Source of the DNA: a virus | Length of the DNA stretch: 39,366 nt | Direction: 5' to 3' (one strand) | IMG/VR virus record: IMGVR_UViG_3300022868_000005 | Span: 1-39,366 of that record | Shown: positions 1 to 5,751 of the stretch, piece by piece | How the letters are laid out: every line of letters starts with the position of its first letter | How positions within the stretch are numbered: position 1 is the stretch's first letter | The notes under the pieces: generated by a model | Told to the model about the DNA's origin: nothing | Databases searched by the model: none | The model's input: only the letters and a program-made list of their open reading frames with translations | Position numbers and translations under genes: made by a program

Positions 1-127
1 AAAATGATGATGGTAAATTATTGCATTCTAATGCTGATAAGCGTAGTTTTGCGGTTTCAAAGATTTTGGAAGAGGATGCAGAGTTTCAGAAAAACTTGTG
101 TATTGTTGAAAATAATCGAAAGCTAGT
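1..127. repeat. Terminal overlap identical to the last 127 bases
   Basis: Bases 1-127 are identical to 39240-39366. The same 127 bases occur a third time inside the window at 37929-38055. A terminal overlap of this exact length is typical of a de Bruijn contig of a circular or circularly permuted molecule cut at a repeat branch point. Removing one copy leaves about 39,239 bp and joins two gene fragments in frame. It is therefore probably an assembly overlap and not a biological terminal repeat. Confidence 0.9.
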
Positions 128-212
128 GTTTGCTTTAGAACTAGAATTGTCTAAGTTGCGTTACGAGTTTAGACTTTTTGAGATTGTGAGTAAGTGGGAG
201 GTAGAAGAATGA
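3..212 (+). CDS. C-terminal part of the junction-spanning hypothetical protein
   Basis: This is the 3' part of a gene that starts at 39083. Continuing from 39366 into base 128 keeps the frame and gives a 122-aa protein ending in the acidic stretch KWEVEE. The C-terminal half (LELELSKLRYEFRLFE) looks helical. The stop overlaps the next start (ATGA at 209-212), so it is translationally coupled to the annealing-like gene. The function is not recognised. Bases 3-127 are also present at 37931-38055, fused there to different downstream sequence. Confidence 0.75.
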   Translation, partial: NDDGKLLHSNADKRSFAVSKILEEDAEFQKNLCIVENNRKLVFALELELSKLRYEFRLFEIVSKWEVEE

Positions 213-820
213 AAACTAATGTAAAAGATAAAATATTGTGTGTTGCTAAGACTGGTGGTTTAAAGTTTGTTAGTAGTGATGTGTGGGTTAATCCTGCATC
301 AGACATGGCTAAGAATATGGTTTTAAGACAATCTGAGGAACTAAAAGGTACAAGTGTTAATGTTGTATTAGAGGATGGTAAGTATTTAAGCGTGGCTGTT
401 TTAAGTGAAATGCAAGGGGAGCCTGTTAAGGTTACTGAAGAAGATTTTGATAGTGCAATAAAAATTAGTAATACTTTGAAAAGTAATATTGACAAAAAAT
501 ACATTATTAACTTGCAAGGTAAAGAGTTTATCACTGCGGAAGGTTTATTGTTAATGGCTCATGATATAGGTTTGCAAAGTATAGAAACAGAACTAATACA
601 GAACAATCCTGAAATGTACATTTTCAAAAGTACTGCAACTGATAAGAATGGTAGAAGTTTTTCTGGTTATGGTGATGCTAATAAGCTTAATGTTAATTCT
701 TCTATTGGTAAGCACATGTTGAGAATGGCTGAAACAAGAGCTATAAATCGTAGTTTAAGGTTGTTGACTGGTGTTGGTATGTGTAGTGCTGACGAATTAG
801 GTGGTGATGACAAAAAATGA
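209..820 (+). CDS. Putative single-strand DNA annealing-like protein (Rad52/DdrA-like)
   Basis: 203 aa. The middle to C-terminal part carries FKSTATDKNGRSFSGYGDAN followed by KHMLRMAETRAINRSLR. The pairing of a GYGDA turn with an RMAETRA-x-x-R-x-LR helix is what I know from phage and bacterial proteins grouped with Rad52/DdrA-type DNA-end or ssDNA-binding factors. The likely role is strand annealing or end protection during viral replication and recombination. The start at 209 is set by a GGGAGGT Shine-Dalgarno (SD) sequence and an ATGA overlap with the previous gene; the downstream gene overlaps its stop. The family assignment comes from motif memory and is moderate. No catalytic motif excludes another DNA-binding role. 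Confidence 0.5.
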   Translation: MKTNVKDKILCVAKTGGLKFVSSDVWVNPASDMAKNMVLRQSEELKGTSVNVVLEDGKYLSVAVLSEMQGEPVKVTEEDFDSAIKISNTLKSNIDKKYIINLQGKEFITAEGLLLMAHDIGLQSIETELIQNNPEMYIFKSTATDKNGRSFSGYGDANKLNVNSSIGKHMLRMAETRAINRSLRLLTGVGMCSADELGGDDKK

Positions 821-960
821 AGTACGAAGAAATAGTTAAAAAAATTGAAGGCTTAAAAAGTAGGGTTAAATGGAAGAAATCTGACCTTGTTGAAACTGAG
901 AATGATTTAGAAATGGCGGAAGATTATTTAGATAAAATGATAGACAAAGGGAGAAAATAA
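817..960 (+). CDS. Small charged helical protein
   Basis: 47 aa, strongly charged (MKYEEIVKKIEGLKSRVKWK at the N-terminus) and probably one long amphipathic helix or short coiled coil. It overlaps the annealing-like gene by ATGA (817-820), and its TAA shares a base with the next ATG (TAATG at 958-962), so it sits inside a tightly coupled operon. No family is recognised. Coding status rests on coupling at both ends and on unbroken lysine/glutamate-rich composition. Confidence 0.6.
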   Translation: MKYEEIVKKIEGLKSRVKWKKSDLVETENDLEMAEDYLDKMIDKGRK

Positions 961-1214
961 TGGCGTTAAACCACAAGTTCGTTAATGGGAAACACTTTTT
1001 TGAAAGCTTTGAATATCAACAATTCATTACAATAATGGTGGATGCTCATTGTGCTTGTGAAGCTCAAGGATGGAAAAAAGGAGTTATTTGTTATCATTTA
1101 AAGAATTGTTTAAGGTATTTGTGGATGAAACCAAAAACTAGGTTAAAAGTAAAGTTTGGTAATGCGGTTTTGGAAAGAAAGAATGCGGTTCTTGGTTTGG
1201 GGAGGAAGATATGA
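960..1214 (+). CDS. Small protein, remotely DUF3310-like
   Basis: 84 aa. The region HCACEAQGWKKGVICYHLKN followed by CLRYLWMKPK is loosely like the 'G.KGN.IKYLWR' helix of phage DUF3310 proteins, whose function is unknown. It contains three closely spaced cysteines (HCAC, ICYH) that could bind a metal. It starts in a TAATG overlap and ends in an ATGA overlap. The DUF3310 resemblance is weak and the gene should be treated as hypothetical. Confidence 0.6.
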   Translation: MALNHKFVNGKHFFESFEYQQFITIMVDAHCACEAQGWKKGVICYHLKNCLRYLWMKPKTRLKVKFGNAVLERKNAVLGLGRKI

Positions 1215-1270
1215 GATTGAACGAGGACAGGGAAGAGAAAGAAAGAATAGGAGATGATTTAAATGATTAA
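1211..1270 (+). CDS. Very small charged ORF (19 aa)
   Basis: A 19-codon frame (MRLNEDREEKERIGDDLND) overlaps the preceding stop by ATGA, has GGAGGAAG upstream, and overlaps the next start by eight bases. It may be a true micropeptide or only a translational bridge that carries ribosomes to the next gene. Nothing about function can be said. Confidence 0.35.
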   Translation: MRLNEDREEKERIGDDLND

Positions 1271-1394
1271 AGAATTAAAAGTTAAAATAATATTAAATGA
1301 AAACAATTCTGAAGAAGAAATATATCATTTACTTTCATATATGAAATTGAATGATCGTATTAAAGATTGGGAATGTTTAGAGGAGGTGTTTTAA
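1263..1394 (+). CDS. Small hypothetical protein (43 aa)
   Basis: MIKELKVKIILNENNSEEEI at the N-terminus, ending WECLEEVF. The pattern looks like one beta strand followed by one helix. Its last codons contain GAGGAGGTG, which serves as the SD for the gene starting directly after its stop at 1395, so the two are coupled. No family is recognised. Confidence 0.5.
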   Translation: MIKELKVKIILNENNSEEEIYHLLSYMKLNDRIKDWECLEEVF

Positions 1395-1565
1395 ATGAAA
1401 GCATACATATTTGGATTGTTTGAAAACAATGAAGAAATAGACAGAACATCATTAGATGAAAATAATGTAAACCTTGCACACACCATAATGGTTATTGATG
1501 AAGGTAGAATCGATTGTAAACATTTAAGTGTTAGCTTAATTGATGAGGTTGAAGAAAATGAATGA
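1395..1565 (+). CDS. Small hypothetical protein (56 aa)
   Basis: Starts MKAYIFGLFENNEEIDRTS, with an SD (GAGGAGGTG) seven bases upstream, inside the end of the previous gene. Acidic overall, with predicted strand-helix-strand character. A second reading frame (from 1558) overlaps its stop. No family is recognised. Confidence 0.55.
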   Translation: MKAYIFGLFENNEEIDRTSLDENNVNLAHTIMVIDEGRIDCKHLSVSLIDEVEENE

Positions 1566-1689
1566 GATGAGTAATTTATTATATAATACCATACGCAGAA
1601 AACTTAATGGAAGAACAAAAAAAGGAAAGAGAAAGATGGGTGAGAATGAGAAAAAGATGATGCAGGTAAATAAATTGGGGGGAAGTAAA

Positions 1690-1863
1690 ATGGAAGATTA
1701 TGTTATTAGTATATGTATAGAAGAACCTTTTAGTGAACGTAAAAGGGTTAGAAGTAGAATTACTGGTTCAATGTTTGATTGTTGTAAAAGTGATGAGGTT
1801 AGGAAAGATATTTTGTTCAAAGAAACTAAGGATGCTATTAAGACTTTCAGGGAAGCACAATGA
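1690..1863 (+). CDS. Small hypothetical protein (57 aa)
   Basis: The start at 1690 is chosen for the strong GGGGGGAAG ribosome site just upstream. The same frame is open back to ATG 1558, which would add 44 lysine-rich residues of low plausibility. The protein begins MEDYVISICIEEPFSERKRV and contains an FDCC motif. The stretch 1566-1689 also holds short competing frames and may contain a decayed gene. The TGA shares bases with the next ATG (ATGA at 1860). Confidence 0.5.
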   Translation: MEDYVISICIEEPFSERKRVRSRITGSMFDCCKSDEVRKDILFKETKDAIKTFREAQ

Positions 1864-1910
1864 AAATAACAACAGAAGATTTTGAAAAAGAGTTATTTGG
1901 AGGTGACTAA
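1860..1910 (+). CDS. Possible 16-aa micropeptide
   Basis: ATG overlaps the previous stop (ATGA). The frame reads MKITTEDFEKELFGGD and encodes GGAGGT near its end, which is the SD for the following TTG start. It may mainly couple translation between flanking frames. Confidence 0.3.
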   Translation: MKITTEDFEKELFGGD

Positions 1911-1911
1911 T

Positions 1912-1992
1912 TTGGTTAAGTTGTTAACTCCTTCTTTTAAGAAGAGGGTTGTGTTTGAAGGGTTAGGATTGGATATGAAGGTGGTAAGATGA
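1912..1992 (+). CDS. Possible 26-aa basic peptide with a TTG start
   Basis: TTG at 1912 lies eight bases after GGAGGT. The frame (MVKLLTPSFKKRVVFEGLGL, then DMKVVR) is basic and hydrophobic and ends in an ATGA overlap with the 1989 gene. Support is positional only: an SD at the right distance and coupling to the next gene. Confidence 0.35.
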   Translation: MVKLLTPSFKKRVVFEGLGLDMKVVR

Positions 1993-2381
1993 ATGTTTTG
2001 TTTGAGAATAGTGCGGTAAAAATTGTGTGTCAAAAACTAAAAATATTACCACAAAGTGTAGAATATATCAATCATAATAGGTATGCTATTATAAAACACG
2101 ATTTTGAAACAATAGCAATACTTTTGAAGAAGGAACCTTTTTTCAATTTTGGTTATCAGTTTCAAGATTTGGGAGAGTCTGGTGTTGGTGATTCAGTTAA
2201 TGTTGAGCATTTAAAGGTTATGCTTGAAAAGGGTGTTGAAACGGTTTATACTTTGTTTAAGAATGGTGTTCTTTATAAGATTGAGTTGAGTAAGTTGTTG
2301 AGTAATAGTCATCGTTGGATGCAGAAAGAAGGTACTATGGTTCGTAGTTTTAGTATTCATTTGTATGAGAGAGTAGAATAA
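1989..2381 (+). CDS. Hypothetical protein (130 aa), last gene of the first operon
   Basis: A globular mixed alpha/beta sequence, for example HNRYAIIKHDFETIAILLKK near residues 30-50 and VETVYTLFKNGVLYKIELSK near 80-100. The C-terminus SHRWMQKEGTMVRSFSIHLY is amphipathic. No confident family. It is the last gene before the AT-rich repeat region and so closes the transcription unit that crosses the contig junction. Confidence 0.6.
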   Translation: MNVLFENSAVKIVCQKLKILPQSVEYINHNRYAIIKHDFETIAILLKKEPFFNFGYQFQDLGESGVGDSVNVEHLKVMLEKGVETVYTLFKNGVLYKIELSKLLSNSHRWMQKEGTMVRSFSIHLYERVE

Positions 2382-2530
2382 ATAATGGTTATTTAAATAA
2401 TGGTTATTTAATGTCTTTTTTGTGAATTGCGAATAAATAAATAAATAAATAAAAATAAATAATTTTTTTTTAGTATAGTAGTAGTAGTAGTAGGTAATAA
2501 TGATTATTTAAATAATGGTTATTTACAAAC
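2382..2530. repeat. AT-rich repeat region: operator-like or origin-like
   Basis: Contains the 15-base motif ATAATGGTTATTTAA and close variants at 2383-2411 and again at 2500-2525. Each has inward-facing AAATAA/TTATTT arms. Between them lie tandem AAAT/TAAA tetramers (about 2433-2461), a T-run (about 2464-2472) and a TAG triplet tract (about 2473-2497). It separates two transcription units and ends at a TATA box. Plausible readings are a terminator plus operators for the ribbon-helix-helix protein encoded just downstream (2753-3148), a replication origin with iterons, or both. The repeats are seen directly; the role is inferred. Confidence 0.55.
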
Positions 2531-2592
2531 ATTTATATATAAGCTATATTTAGGAGTGTTTAAAGACAACTTTTTAATGAGGGAATGATATG
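2527..2592 (+). promoter_or_regulatory. Archaeal promoter and leader for the 2590 operon
   Basis: CAAACATTTATATATAAG includes a TATA box at about 2532-2539, so transcription is expected to start near 2560, about 28 bases before ATG 2590. GAGGGA upstream of the ATG serves as SD. The element matches the promoters at 7884 and 37808 (AAACATTTAWATATA). It lies beside the repeated ATAATGGTTATTTAA motifs, consistent with repression of this operon. Confidence 0.65.
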
Positions 2593-2766
2593 AAACGAAT
2601 AGAAATAAGCAAAAACAATGGTAACTTTTTCTACACTGGAAAAATAAGAATAACTGAAAACCAAATACATATTGATACTATTAAAGGTGAAAAACTTACT
2701 TTCAGATTAGAACAAGTTCAACAAATTGAAGAATATGATATGGGTGAAAGGAATGGAAGAGTTTAA
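2590..2766 (+). CDS. Small hypothetical protein (58 aa), first gene of the operon
   Basis: MKRIEISKNNGNFFYTGKIR at the start, then ENQIHIDTIKGEKLTFRLEQ. The alternating pattern suggests a small beta-barrel or sheet. The SD is GAGGGA. It overlaps the ribbon-helix-helix gene by 14 bases. No family is recognised. Confidence 0.6.
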   Translation: MKRIEISKNNGNFFYTGKIRITENQIHIDTIKGEKLTFRLEQVQQIEEYDMGERNGRV

Positions 2767-3148
2767 TAAAAAGATAACTACTGTTTATATTGATGAAGAA
2801 ATTAAAAAGTTTTGTAAGTCTAATAAGTTGAATCTTAGTGATTGGATTAATTTAAGGTTTAATGAAGAGTTTTTGACTACTCAGACTAAGCTTAGAAGGG
2901 TTATTAAGTTGAGAAGTGATGCTAACCTTATTGAGAAGGAAGTTAAAGTTTTGAAGAAGAATGTTAGGAATATTATTAAAACTTTTAGTAGTGAGCAATT
3001 GGGTTTTGTTTGTGAGGTTAATAAGTTGGTTGATGGTGGTTTTGATTTGCAGGCTATTCGTAGGCGTTTTAATTCTGGTTTTGGTTCTAGTTTTAGTTTG
3101 AGTGAGTTTGAGCAGATAGTTTTAGAAATAGAAATGGGGGATAATTAA
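2753..3148 (+). CDS. Ribbon-helix-helix DNA-binding protein with long helical tail
   Basis: 131 aa. The N-terminus KKITTVYIDEEIKKFCKSNK then LNLSDWINLRFNEEF is a typical archaeal ribbon-helix-helix (MetJ/Arc fold): one strand (TTVYI), helix (EEIKKFCKSNK), S-x-W/F helix (LSDWINLRF). Residues 45-100 are charged helices, probably a coiled coil for oligomerisation. It is encoded right after the promoter and the inverted-repeat motifs at 2382-2530, which suggests it binds there and controls its own operon. The start at 2753 is preferred over 2726 because GGGTGAAAGGA precedes it and the domain begins at once. Confidence 0.65.
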   Translation: MEEFNKKITTVYIDEEIKKFCKSNKLNLSDWINLRFNEEFLTTQTKLRRVIKLRSDANLIEKEVKVLKKNVRNIIKTFSSEQLGFVCEVNKLVDGGFDLQAIRRRFNSGFGSSFSLSEFEQIVLEIEMGDN

Positions 3149-3152
3149 AAAA

Positions 3153-3473
3153 ATGAAATATACAACACAAATAAGAAGAGATACATCTTATAATTGGGTG
3201 AAAGAAAATCCTATACTTTTGTTAGGAGAGTTAGGTTTTGAACAAGATACTAATAAATTAAAAATAGGGAATGGTGTGTTTTCTTGAACTAGTCTTGATT
3301 ACTTAAATGTTTCTTCAAAACATAAAGTTTGGAGTATAACTATAAAATTACCTTTTTTGTTAAGGTGGTTGAAACGTTTTATTAAATTAGAGTATAAAAA
3401 ACATGTATTACCTGGTTTGAAAGGTTATAAGTGTGATTTTGTGATGTGTGATGATGTTAAGAAATTGTGTTGA
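3153..3473 (+). pseudogene. Tail-fibre N-terminal-type domain interrupted by an in-frame TGA
   Basis: The 44 codons before the TGA at 3285 read as the common phage fibre 'major tropism determinant N-terminal' type motif: TQIRRDTSYNWVKENPILLL followed by GELGFEQDTNKLKIGNGVFS. In that family the next residues are normally W-x-S/x-L-x-Y-L. Here the sequence continues stop-TSLDYL, so the TGA occupies the position of the conserved tryptophan. The frame stays open to TGA 3471, adding 61 codons including a hydrophobic VWSITIKLPFLLRWL segment. It may be a nonsense mutation (TGG to TGA), readthrough, or a relic acquired by recombination. Nothing nearby is a tail gene. Confidence 0.55.
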
Positions 3474-3540
3474 ACCAGAATCAGGTTTGCATATTTTTAA
3501 TATGGTTTATAATGATAAACAAATGAGGTTGTTAGAATGA
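3451..3540 (+). CDS. Possible 29-aa peptide
   Basis: The frame from ATG 3451 (MMLRNCVEPESGLHIFNMVY, then NDKQMRLLE) overlaps the end of the interrupted fibre-like frame and ends in an ATGA overlap with the 3537 gene. It may equally be the frameshifted end of the previous gene. Evidence is coupling only. Confidence 0.3.
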   Translation: MMLRNCVEPESGLHIFNMVYNDKQMRLLE

Positions 3541-3815
3541 AGGAATTAAAAACGTTAAAAGATTTAGAAGTATCTAATAATCAAGCATTATTTAGTCTTG
3601 GTGCTAAAATTCAAAGAGAAGAATTAATTAAAGAAGCTATTAAATGGGCAAAAGCAATATCTAAAGGAGGATTTAATAAAGTTCCTGAAATAAAATTTGA
3701 ATCAGGAGAACTAGATTGTTCTGAAGTTACAAAAGCAATACTAACTCAAGAATCTAGTATTGTTGTTGATTGGATTATGCACTTTTTTAATTTATCTGAA
3801 GAGGATTTAGAATGA
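3537..3815 (+). CDS. Hypothetical helical protein (92 aa)
   Basis: Begins MKELKTLKDLEVSNNQALFS and continues with REELIKEAIKWAKAISKGGF, then an acidic tail (LSEEDLE). Mostly alpha-helical. It starts in an ATGA overlap at 3537 and ends in an ATGA overlap with the first zinc protein at 3812. No family is recognised. Confidence 0.6.
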   Translation: MKELKTLKDLEVSNNQALFSLGAKIQREELIKEAIKWAKAISKGGFNKVPEIKFESGELDCSEVTKAILTQESSIVVDWIMHFFNLSEEDLE

Positions 3816-3991
3816 GTGTTCCTAGTAAGTGTGCTGTTTGTAATAGACATATGGGTTTTTATGTTGAACCTAATGAAATAGTGTTTTGCATTAGTTGTGA
3901 GTGTATGCATAATCGTAAACAAAACTATTTAGAAGACCATCCAGAAATATTTTTGGATGATAATGGATATTATTGGAGGCAGAAACTATGA
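3812..3991 (+). CDS. Small zinc-binding protein (59 aa)
   Basis: CAVCNRH near residues 7-13 and CISCEC near 32-37 form paired CxxC knuckles with extra Cys/His ligands, a single treble-clef or ribbon-like zinc site. It ends with a helical and acidic tail. It overlaps both neighbours by ATGA and is the first of a run of small cysteine-rich genes (3812-4986). The likely role is nucleic-acid binding or protein contact; no named family. Confidence 0.6.
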   Translation: MSVPSKCAVCNRHMGFYVEPNEIVFCISCECMHNRKQNYLEDHPEIFLDDNGYYWRQKL

Positions 3992-4176
3992 TGTTTAATA
4001 AAAAGTGTAAAACGTGTAAAAGGTTTTTTTTGACTAGTAATGATAGTAGAAAGTATTGTGATGATTGTAAGAATGGTGTTAAAACGTGTTTGGAGTGTAA
4101 AAAAGTTTTGTCAAAAGGTTATAATGGAAGGGTTTGTGAGGCGTGTTTAGAAAATGCAAGAAAAAAGTATTTCTAA
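3988..4176 (+). CDS. Double zinc-ribbon protein (62 aa)
   Basis: Four CxxC pairs in order: CKTC, CDDC, CLEC and CEAC. CKTC with CDDC and CLEC with CEAC can each hold one zinc, giving two short ribbons separated by about 8 residues (KNGVKT). The first ribbon with RKYCDDC resembles ribbons found in many phage and archaeal small proteins. It starts in the stop of the previous zinc gene (ATGA), and its 3' end overlaps the next frame by 23 bases. Confidence 0.65.
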   Translation: MMFNKKCKTCKRFFLTSNDSRKYCDDCKNGVKTCLECKKVLSKGYNGRVCEACLENARKKYF

Positions 4177-4351
4177 GAGTGATTGTCCTTTTACTATTGA
4201 TGAGTGTAGGCTTGATTGGAGGAAGAAGTTAGCGTATGATGAGTGGTTGAGAGAGGAGAGGCGTAAGGATAGGCTTGTGTTTGTTTGTTCTCAGCGTAGT
4301 GCTTATTATTTTAATAGGTATAAGAAAAAGTGTTTGGAGGAACAAAAATGA
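4154..4351 (+). CDS. Small basic protein (65 aa)
   Basis: Starts within the end of the zinc-ribbon gene. Rich in Arg/Lys and aromatic residues (LDWRKKLAYDEWLREERRKD) with three separated cysteines. Possibly a helical nucleic-acid-binding protein; no family is recognised. Its stop overlaps the next start (ATGA at 4348). Confidence 0.5.
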   Translation: MQEKSISKSDCPFTIDECRLDWRKKLAYDEWLREERRKDRLVFVCSQRSAYYFNRYKKKCLEEQK

Positions 4352-4485
4352 AAACAACAAAAGAAATAAGAGAATATAAATTAGTGCCAATACCTGCAAA
4401 AAAAGAAACACTAAGTGATAAAATAGCATTAATACATATTCGCAAGGATGAATTGAATAAAATTTGGAGTAGTATTTCAGATTAA
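4348..4485 (+). CDS. Small hypothetical protein (45 aa)
   Basis: MKTTKEIREYKLVPIPAKKE, then a helix ending IWSSISD. TTTGGAGGAAC upstream is a strong SD lying in the previous gene, and the start is an ATGA overlap. No known family. Confidence 0.5.
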   Translation: MKTTKEIREYKLVPIPAKKETLSDKIALIHIRKDELNKIWSSISD

Positions 4486-4504
4486 ACCTTTAGTTAATTT
4501 AGAA

Positions 4505-4618
4505 ATGGGTGGAGATAGAATCAGGTTTGAATTAAAAAAAGCAGTAATTGATATTGAAGAAGAGATGAAGTGGTGGGAAATAAATGTTAGAAACGAATTG
4601 GAAGAGATGCAAAACTGA
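4505..4618 (+). CDS. Small helical protein (37 aa)
   Basis: MGGDRIRFELKKAVIDIEEE then MKWWEINVRNELEEMQN, one long charged helix. No clear SD; the frame is open upstream to about 4460 without a standard start codon. Low to moderate support. Confidence 0.35.
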   Translation: MGGDRIRFELKKAVIDIEEEMKWWEINVRNELEEMQN

Positions 4619-4643
4619 AAATAAAAGATTTGGGGTGTGAAAA

Positions 4644-4832
4644 GTGGGGCAGAGAGAGATTTTGTTTTATATGAAAAAGCATAGGGGTGTTGAGTTTAGT
4701 ATTAAGGATATTGTTGAAGTGTTTGGTACTTGTGAGAATAGTGCGAGTAGGTGTTTGAAAAAGTTGTGTTTGAGTGGTTTTATTGTTAGGGGTGTTTTGA
4801 AGGATAAGAGTGTGAGGTATCGTTATGTGTGA
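4644..4832 (+). CDS. Winged-helix DNA-binding protein (62 aa)
   Basis: GTG start, seven bases after GGGGTG. The fold reads as a compact winged helix: REILFYMKKH (helix 1), SIKDIVEVFG (helix 2), CENSASRCLKKLCLSGFI (recognition helix and following turn), then the wing VRGVLKDKSVRYRYV. MarR/ArsR-like small archaeal regulators have this size and order. Probably a transcriptional regulator of the early genes. It overlaps the next gene by 8 bases. Confidence 0.65.
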   Translation: MGQREILFYMKKHRGVEFSIKDIVEVFGTCENSASRCLKKLCLSGFIVRGVLKDKSVRYRYV

Positions 4833-4986
4833 GTTTGTTACTAAGAAGGGTAAGAAGTGTAGTAATAGGAGTGTTGTTAAAAATTTGTGTTTGCAGCATT
4901 ATTTTATTGTTTATAATAAGTTTACTTTGAAGGATAGGAAGTGTTGTGTTGGGCGTTTGAAAGAGCGAAGAAGTTTAAGGAGGTAA
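4825..4986 (+). CDS. Small Cys/His protein resembling DUF5763-type zinc motifs
   Basis: 53 aa. CEFVTKKGKKCSNRSVVKNL then CLQHY has the spacing of the 'C-x-x-x-T-x-x-G-x-x-C...C-x-x-H' motif I know as DUF5763-type small zinc-binding proteins in viruses and microbes. A second CC pair follows. Highly basic C-terminus (GRLKERRSLRR), in keeping with nucleic-acid binding. AGGAGGT at its 3' end is the SD of the next gene. Confidence 0.5.
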   Translation: MCEFVTKKGKKCSNRSVVKNLCLQHYFIVYNKFTLKDRKCCVGRLKERRSLRR

Positions 4987-4989
4987 AAA

Positions 4990-5166
4990 ATGGATAAGTG
5001 GCAAGAATTAAAAGAACATTGTGAAAAACAAAAAGAAAGATATAATAAATTAGAAAGTGGTGGAGCTATTAGAGGTTTAGGAACTCATATTTGGCAAGAT
5101 GTACTAAATAAGATGTGGAGTTTAGAAAATAAAAGAATTAAGAAAGAAATTAAAAGCTACGCATAA
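4990..5166 (+). CDS. Small helical protein (58 aa)
   Basis: MDKWQELKEHCEKQKERYNK, then a turn (ESGGAIRGLG) and a second helix WQDVLNKMWSLENKRIKK: a helical hairpin. A strong AGGAGGT SD is present. The stop codon overlaps the first CGCATAAC arm of the structured leader at 5160-5270. No family is recognised. Confidence 0.55.
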   Translation: MDKWQELKEHCEKQKERYNKLESGGAIRGLGTHIWQDVLNKMWSLENKRIKKEIKSYA

Positions 5167-5270
5167 CAATAGTTATAGCGAACTTTTGAGTAAAAACTCA
5201 AAAGCGACAAAAAGGTGTCTTTCGCATAACACACATTAACAAAACCTTAAACTAAAGGTTCGGTTAATGC
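5160..5270 (+). promoter_or_regulatory. Structured leader element, copy A (three hairpins)
   Basis: Hairpin 1: CGCATAAC (5160-5167) pairs with GTTATAGCG (5172-5180), 8 bp with one bulged A and a 4-base loop, followed by AAC. Hairpin 2: CTTTTGAGT (5183-5191) pairs perfectly with ACTCAAAAG (5196-5204) around an AAAA loop. Hairpin 3: CGCATAAC (5223-5230) is followed by nested arms ATTAAC/GTTAAT (5235-5240, 5263-5268) and AACCTT/AAGGTT (5243-5248, 5255-5260). The SD of the 5285 gene lies just after it. The same order of elements recurs at 5752-5819. Candidate cis-regulatory RNA or processing site. Confidence 0.6.
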
Positions 5271-5284
5271 ATATGGAGGTAAGG

Positions 5285-5728
5285 ATGGTAAAAGTAAAAA
5301 AAGAAATAAATAAAAAAGTAAAAAAAGAATCTAAAGTTATTAAGAAGAAATTAAAAGATATAGGTATTATGACCGCATGTAACGTTGCTTTATTATTTAA
5401 AGTTAATAGGGTTGTAGAAGATAAAATTTTAATTAAAGATTTTTTTGAAGATGTTGATTTTAATGGAAGTGATTATAAACTCGTAAATAATAGAGAGATT
5501 AGAGTTAGTCTGGATAATAGGTTACTATATATTAATAATACAATTGTTTCAAAGGAATATGTTGATGGATTTTTGCAACTTATGAAACATATAGCTTATG
5601 ATAAATGTAAAATAGAAGATTTATTAATATATGAAGATGAAAAATCTAAAAGTAGTAAGATGTTACCTATCTTTTTTGTTCGTGGAGATTATGCTTATAT
5701 GGTTGCACCAAGACAAGAATTATTTTAA
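5285..5728 (+). CDS. Hypothetical protein downstream of structured leader A (147 aa)
   Basis: The N-terminus is extremely lysine-rich (KVKKEINKKVKKESKVIKKK), then a globular part (DIGIMTACNVALLFKVNRVV onwards) with mixed strands and helices. The start at 5285 is chosen over 5267 because TGGAGGTAAGG immediately precedes it. The basic tail suggests nucleic-acid or ribosome association. No family is recognised. The gene is bracketed by the two copies of the hairpin leader, so its expression and that of the next gene may share control. Confidence 0.6.
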   Translation: MVKVKKEINKKVKKESKVIKKKLKDIGIMTACNVALLFKVNRVVEDKILIKDFFEDVDFNGSDYKLVNNREIRVSLDNRLLYINNTIVSKEYVDGFLQLMKHIAYDKCKIEDLLIYEDEKSKSSKMLPIFFVRGDYAYMVAPRQELF

Positions 5729-5751
5729 TAATAGGGTTGATAATATTAATT

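Noticed and set aside
1-127. Terminal repeat as genuine viral direct terminal repeats
   Set aside because: The length equals a common assembly k-mer size, it lies within a gene, and a third copy ends at the same base, which fits a graph branch point better than a packaging repeat.
1558-1689. Long N-terminal extension of the 1690 gene
   Set aside because: The added residues are low-complexity Lys/Asn/Met, competing short frames overlap, and the strong SD lies before 1690.
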